A stretch of 15,115 nucleotides of DNA from Candidatus Roizmanbacteria bacterium CG10_big_fil_rev_8_21_14_0_10_45_7 (GTDB lineage Bacteria > Patescibacteriota > Microgenomatia > UBA1406), in NCBI GenBank assembly GCA_002793745.1, contig PFEE01000047.1, positions 1 through 15,115 of the forward strand. Direction: 5' to 3'. The translations under genes were made by a program, and so were the position numbers. Below are positions 11,500 through 15,115 of the stretch, one piece after another. Each line of letters starts with the position of its first letter. Within the stretch, counting starts at the first letter, position 1. Below the pieces are notes generated by a model, which saw only the letters and a program-made list of their open reading frames with translations, made no database searches and had not been told where the DNA came from.

Positions 11500-12159
11500 C
11501 TACTCGTACTGTTCACGCACCAGCGACAATTCATCCTTTTCAATACGCAGATACGACCCATATCCATGGTTAATAAACCCCGAGTTGGCAAATCGTTTAG
11601 TAAGTGATAATTCGGGCAAATGCGAATGGCCGCAAATCAGAATCGTATTGCTGGGTATTGAAGTACGCGCACAGTCCTTCATGCGATTGTTATGCTTGGT
11701 GTACTCAAGCAGCAAAAAACGGGTTCCTAACACTGACAAACCGACCCGCTCATAATTTTGCGCAATCCGGGTCAAAAATGCATGGCGCTGCACCCAAGGA
11801 ATATACGAATCTATTAATGGAACCAATCTGTCGCCATGTTCAATGTGGAGCTGGTACCTGCCAAAATCTAATTTTATTTCCCTGTGCGCCTGCGTACAAA
11901 AAAGGCGGATGCGTTTGTCGCCGTACTCCCGCTTATCATGATTGCCAAATATATACAGTGTTTTTTTCTTTTTAAGCAGCGGAAACAACTTTTTCCAAGG
12001 CGACGAAACAAACGTATCAAACGTAGTCAGGTATCCGTCCCAAAAATCACCGTTTATAATAACGCGGTCTGCAGAGGTGATAATTGAAACCAAGTAGTTA
12101 TATTTTCGCACATCAAAATGATGTGAAAGATGGGTATCGGAAATAATGGTTATATTCAT
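11500..12159 (-). CDS. Calcineurin-like metallophosphoesterase, 219 aa
   Basis: Binuclear metal phosphoesterase, cytoplasmic. All metal-binding blocks are present in order: Asp8 and His10 (SDTHLS), Asp38 (NGDFWD), Asn73 and His74 (FGNHD), His108 (IEHGD), and His178/His180 (CGHSHLPEL). The order and the HGD block recall the LpxH-like branch (UDP-diacylglucosamine pyrophosphatase), but the membrane-lipid residues of LpxH cannot be checked by eye and no lipid A gene is nearby, so the substrate is left open. A GTG at 12183 would add eight residues; ATG 12159 places the usual MNITIISDTH at the very start and is preferred. Divergent from nth across 48 bp; 3' end 2 nt from the 166-aa gene. Confidence 0.88.
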   Translation of the reverse strand: MNITIISDTHLSHHFDVRKYNYLVSIITSADRVIINGDFWDGYLTTFDTFVSSPWKKLFPLLKKKKTLYIFGNHDKREYGDKRIRLFCTQAHREIKLDFGRYQLHIEHGDRLVPLIDSYIPWVQRHAFLTRIAQNYERVGLSVLGTRFLLLEYTKHNNRMKDCARTSIPSNTILICGHSHLPELSLTKRFANSGFINHGYGSYLRIEKDELSLVREQYE

Positions 12160-12183
12160 GATCTGATGAAATCTTATTGTCAC

Positions 12184-12194
12184 TATAGTATACT
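12184..12194. promoter_or_regulatory. Overlapping divergent -10 boxes for nth and the metallophosphoesterase
   Basis: The 11 bases TATAGTATACT include TATACT on + (12189-12194), 13 nt before the nth ATG at 12208, and TACTAT on - (12190-12185), about 25 nt before ATG 12159. The first nine bases match those of the shared tRNA-Ser/MBL site at 5394-5404. Leaders would be short (about 6 and 18 nt) without a Shine-Dalgarno. Confidence 0.45.
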
Positions 12195-12207
12195 CTCTCT
12201 TGCGCCC

Positions 12208-12900
12208 ATGCCAGGAAATGTGTCACTCATAGTCGATAAGCTACGCACCAAGTATGACCCTACCATTGCGCTTCACTACACTACTCCTTTTGAGCTTGTG
12301 ATTGCCGTTAGTCTTTCCGCCCAATGTACCGATAAAAAAGTGAATGAAGTAACTCAACAATTCTTCCCTGTTCTTCACGGAGACCCGCGCGCTCTTGCCG
12401 ATATGCCTATTGAAGCTATAGAAGGCTATATACGCCAAACCGGTTTTTACCGGGCTAAAGCACGCAACCTGCAGCGCATGGCGCGCGCACTGCTTGAACA
12501 ATTTAATGGCGTGGTACCCGACAGCATGGAGAAACTGATTATGCTTGCAGGCGTTGCCCGAAAATCAGGGAATGTTATATTGGGCGAACTGTTTAATAAA
12601 AGCGAAGGTGTGGTAGTGGATACGCATGTGAAGCGGATTACGCAACGCTTGCGCATCGTGCCGCTTGAACAAATCGGCGGGAAACAAAAAGTATACTATG
12701 AACCGAATAAACTGGATTACATTCGGGATGCTTCTCCAGAAAAAATTGAAAGAGAACTGATGCGTATAGTCCCCAAGAGGCTCTGGAACGAGTTTCCCCA
12801 TTTATTGGTCAAACTAGGACGGGACGCCTGTATTGCCCAACGTCCTCACTGCGCTGTATGCATTCTCCAACCCTTATGTCCAGTTAAGAGAGCCGTATGA
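12208..12900 (+). CDS. nth: Endonuclease III (DNA glycosylase/AP lyase)
   Basis: Base-excision repair enzyme that removes oxidised pyrimidines and cleaves abasic sites. 230 aa. The helix-hairpin-helix reads LAGVARKSGNVIL (113-125) with the catalytic Lys119, followed by Asp138 in VVDTHVKR. The C-terminal [4Fe-4S] ligands Cys208, Cys215, Cys218 and Cys224 keep the exact C-x6-C-x2-C-x5-C spacing. The hairpin differs from the usual LPGVGRKTAN by Pro to Ala, Gly to Ala and Thr-Ala to Ser-Gly. About 15-20 residues around 155-175 (EQIGGKQKVYYEPNKLDY) look inserted compared with E. coli Nth. The frame begins at 12130, but that would overlap the divergent gene; ATG 12208 matches the family start. Its last four bases (ATGA) overlap the dnaG start, so the two are translationally coupled. 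Confidence 0.94.
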   Translation: MPGNVSLIVDKLRTKYDPTIALHYTTPFELVIAVSLSAQCTDKKVNEVTQQFFPVLHGDPRALADMPIEAIEGYIRQTGFYRAKARNLQRMARALLEQFNGVVPDSMEKLIMLAGVARKSGNVILGELFNKSEGVVVDTHVKRITQRLRIVPLEQIGGKQKVYYEPNKLDYIRDASPEKIERELMRIVPKRLWNEFPHLLVKLGRDACIAQRPHCAVCILQPLCPVKRAV

Positions 12901-14627
12901 GCGCCATTGAAGAAATAAAACAAAAGCTCGATATTGTTGAATACATCGGGCAGTTTGTCACCCTTAAAAAAGTAGGGAGGAATTTTCATGCCCTCTGCCC
13001 ATTTCATAGTGAAAAATCGCCCTCATTTGTGGTGTCTCCCGAACGGCAGCTGTGGCACTGCTTTGGCGCCTGTGGAGAGGGCGGCGATGTAATTAAGTTT
13101 GTGATGGAATGGGAAAACTGCACGTTTGGAGAAGCGCTCCATATACTGGCTCCCCTTGCCAATGTAAAACTTGATGAAATATCGGTTAACGACCAGGTAT
13201 GGGATGAGCGCATTAAAATGCTCCAAGTGACAGCACTTGCCGCCGACTTTTTTCACTACATCTTTACCCAGCATCGCATCGGCGAAGCAGCCCGCAGGTA
13301 TGTTGCCAGTCGCCAGGTAAGTGCTTCAACCATTAAAGCATTCCGGGTAGGGTATGCGCCGGATTCGTGGGATTCGCTGAGCAAATTTTTACGGGCTAAA
13401 AAAATAAGAAATGACGTAATCGTACAAACCGGTTTGGGAACTATGGGAAAACACAGCGCTGTCTACGACCGATTCCGCGGCCGCATTATGTTCCCGCTTA
13501 CCGACACCCGTGGAGCTATTATGGGATTCTCCGGGCGAATACTAAACACAAAGGATAAAGAAGCTAAATATATCAATACTCCCGAAACACCGCTCTACCA
13601 TAAGCGAGAAACGCTGTTTGGTATAGAGCAAGCCTCACTCGCTATTCGTACCAAAGAGGAAGTTATTATCATGGAGGGTGAATTTGACGTCATGATGGCA
13701 CATCAATTCGGATATACACAAAGTGTGGGTATTAAAGGCACTGCACTCACAACTGAACAAATACACTTGTTGAAACGTCTGACGCACACATTCATCTTTT
13801 GTCTTGATATGGATAAGGCCGGAACTGAAGCCATAAAACGCGGCATTGAACGTTCGCAAGAATACGATTTGTCATTGTATGTTATGCGCCTCAGCGGAGG
13901 CAAGGATCCGGCCGACTTGCTCACGAGCGACCCAAGCGCCTTTAAACGCGCGTACAAAGAAAAAGTTTCTATTTATGATTTCCTGCTTGAAACGAGCGTT
14001 GCACGCCATGATGTCACAAAAGTCTACGGGCAAAAGGAGGTTATCGATGAGCTGGCGCCGGTCATTACTACCATCACCAATCCCGTGGTTTATGAATTCT
14101 TTATTAAGAAAACGGCGCAGGCAACCGGCACTGATATCGCTACGCTCAAAGATGCTATCCGCATCTATAGGCGTACGCAACGAAAAAAGACTCCGAGTAC
14201 AAAACTAAACACGCCGGCAGCACATGAACATATGGCTGAGGATTATGCTATTGCCCTTATTGTTCAGTCACCTCAACCCGCTGAAACTATAGATATCGCT
14301 CTTGAATATCTTGATTTTGACAGCTTTACCCAACCAGCTACGGGTGAACTTATCAAAGAGCTCAAGGCTTACCTTACCAATCATGAATCATTTCCGACCG
14401 GTGACGCCTATATCAGTAATCCTTCATTGCGCCCCTTGTTTAACCGGGCATTTCTTATCCGCGTCCCGCTTGACTCAACACGTATTAATACCGAACTGAA
14501 AAAAATTGCGCTGACGCTTAAAAAGCAAATGCTGCATAAACGCATACAGGATTCCCCCTCCTCAGAGGAAACAAAAAAGCTGGTTACCGCCTTACGATCA
14601 GTAGAAAAAGAGCTTTCAGTAGTGTAA
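12897..14627 (+). CDS. dnaG: DNA primase
   Basis: Makes RNA primers at the replication fork. 576 aa. The N-terminal CHC2 zinc ribbon has Cys34 and His37 (CPFHSEKSPSF), then Cys55 and Cys59 in HCFGACGEGGD; the last pair is C-x3-C where E. coli and many others have C-x2-C. The catalytic core has RFRGRIMFPL and GFSGR. The TOPRIM metal site has MEGEFDV (259-265), LDMDKAG (303-309) and GKDPADLL (335-342), all acidic residues intact. The C-terminal part (about 430-576) is helical and poorly conserved, as expected for the helicase-interaction domain. The start overlaps the nth stop by 4 nt and has AAGAGAG a few bases upstream as a Shine-Dalgarno. rpoD follows after 9 nt. Confidence 0.97.
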   Translation: MSAIEEIKQKLDIVEYIGQFVTLKKVGRNFHALCPFHSEKSPSFVVSPERQLWHCFGACGEGGDVIKFVMEWENCTFGEALHILAPLANVKLDEISVNDQVWDERIKMLQVTALAADFFHYIFTQHRIGEAARRYVASRQVSASTIKAFRVGYAPDSWDSLSKFLRAKKIRNDVIVQTGLGTMGKHSAVYDRFRGRIMFPLTDTRGAIMGFSGRILNTKDKEAKYINTPETPLYHKRETLFGIEQASLAIRTKEEVIIMEGEFDVMMAHQFGYTQSVGIKGTALTTEQIHLLKRLTHTFIFCLDMDKAGTEAIKRGIERSQEYDLSLYVMRLSGGKDPADLLTSDPSAFKRAYKEKVSIYDFLLETSVARHDVTKVYGQKEVIDELAPVITTITNPVVYEFFIKKTAQATGTDIATLKDAIRIYRRTQRKKTPSTKLNTPAAHEHMAEDYAIALIVQSPQPAETIDIALEYLDFDSFTQPATGELIKELKAYLTNHESFPTGDAYISNPSLRPLFNRAFLIRVPLDSTRINTELKKIALTLKKQMLHKRIQDSPSSEETKKLVTALRSVEKELSVV

Positions 14628-14636
14628 AATTGACGC

Positions 14637-15115
14637 ATGGCAATCCACTCCTTTAGTCTTACTGATTTCCCTAAAAACGTTCAAAAGCTGATAAATGAAG
14701 GTAAAGACACCGGATTTATCATCATGGACGATATCTTAGGCGTGTATCGCTACCCCGAAAAAAACGTTGAGGAACTTGACCGTTTGTTTGATTACCTACT
14801 GCAGCATAAGATTGATGTATTTGAAAACGTATCAACGCGGGAAGAGCAGGAGGCAAGCAAAAGTACCGAAGAGATTGAGCGCGAACTCGAAAATATGGTT
14901 GCCTTGAACCGCGGCGAATCGCTTGATCCCATTAAGATGTACCTTAAAGAAATTGGTATGCACAAGCTGCTTACCTTCAACGAAGAAATTGAGTTGGCAA
15001 AACGCTATGAAAAAGGCAGCGATGACGCGCGTGAAAAACTTATTGTTTCAAACCTCCGATTAGTGGTGTCCGTTGCCAAAAAGCATATCGGCCGTGGACT
15101 GTCATTCCTCGATCT
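14637..15115 (+). CDS. rpoD: RNA polymerase primary sigma factor, N-terminal part (cut by window end)
   Basis: Primary sigma factor that directs RNA polymerase to -10/-35 promoters. Only the first 159 codons lie in the window; the gene continues past 15115. Residues about 10-65 resemble sigma region 1.1 (KLINEGKDTGFIIMDDI, then VEELDRLFDYLLQHKIDVF), an autoinhibitory module restricted to primary sigma factors. Region 1.2 begins LDPIKMYLKEIGMHKLLTF, and the sequence runs into region 2.1 (KLIVSNLRLVVSVAKKHIG, then RGLSFLDL-type text). ATG 14637 is 9 nt after dnaG and has no strong Shine-Dalgarno, so translation is probably coupled. dnaG-rpoD adjacency is the conserved core of the macromolecular-synthesis operon; nth stands where rpsU is in E. 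coli. Confidence 0.95.
   Translation, partial: MAIHSFSLTDFPKNVQKLINEGKDTGFIIMDDILGVYRYPEKNVEELDRLFDYLLQHKIDVFENVSTREEQEASKSTEEIERELENMVALNRGESLDPIKMYLKEIGMHKLLTFNEEIELAKRYEKGSDDAREKLIVSNLRLVVSVAKKHIGRGLSFLD

Noticed and set aside
12130..12207. Upstream nth start adding 26 residues
   Set aside because: Overlaps the divergent metallophosphoesterase start and the divergent promoter; Nth proteins normally begin near residue 1 of the chosen form.
1..15115. CRISPR array, insertion sequence, prophage, toxin-antitoxin or attachment site at the tRNAs
   Set aside because: No regularly spaced repeats, transposase or integrase frames seen, and neither tRNA 3' end is repeated nearby.

Overview
This window reads as an ordinary but very compact stretch of chromosome from a small-genome bacterium, most likely a member of the Candidate Phyla Radiation (Patescibacteria, Parcubacteria-like). 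That placement is an inference. It rests on the style of the proteins (a short lysyl-tRNA synthetase ending in a MFPALRPE-type tail, a DnaG zinc finger of the CFGACGEGGD type, short secreted proteins with a GFA-type N-terminal anchor) and on the dense packing. It also rests on promoters placed so close to start codons that several mRNAs should be leaderless. Standard code 11 fits all genes. I see no CRISPR array, insertion sequence, phage gene or integrase.

Layout. 18-2505 (-) is a greA - lysS - HD-hydrolase operon. 2528-3075 (+) is tRNA-Glu(CTC) followed 4 nt later by a DUF5680 gene. 3072-4169 (-) is a tRNA-guanine transglycosylase (tgt). 4296-4852 (+) is an unrecognised gene that appears broken by a one-base frameshift. 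4800-5390 (-) is a glyoxalase II-like metallo-beta-lactamase hydrolase. 5421-5504 (+) is tRNA-Ser(CGA). 5505-5963 (-) is a GNAT acetyltransferase and 6104-6556 (-) a two-CBS-domain protein.

6574-8870 holds the most interesting group: a polytopic NqrB/RnfD-family membrane protein (-), and divergent from it a membrane-anchored FMN_bind protein and apbE (FAD:protein FMN transferase) (+). These look like a minimal flavin-based membrane redox module without the other Rnf/Nqr subunits. 8862-10031 (-) is a DEAD-box RNA helicase with an apparently long 5' leader. 10153-10923 (-) and 10997-11497 (+) are divergent membrane-anchored extracytoplasmic proteins of unknown function. 11500-12159 (-) is a metallophosphoesterase. 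12208-15115 (+) is nth - dnaG - rpoD (rpoD cut by the window end), a version of the macromolecular-synthesis operon with endonuclease III in the position rpsU holds in other bacteria.

Two architectural themes run through the window. First, -10 hexamers lie 6-7 nt upstream of the start codon at greA, tgt, the MBL gene, GNAT, the CBS gene and probably the 166-aa gene, which predicts leaderless transcripts and corrects several longer ORF starts. Several of these -10 boxes are near-symmetric and could serve both members of a divergent pair, including two tRNA/mRNA pairs. Second, the five convergent junctions overlap or sit within 2 nt of each other, and I found no convincing intrinsic terminator in the window.
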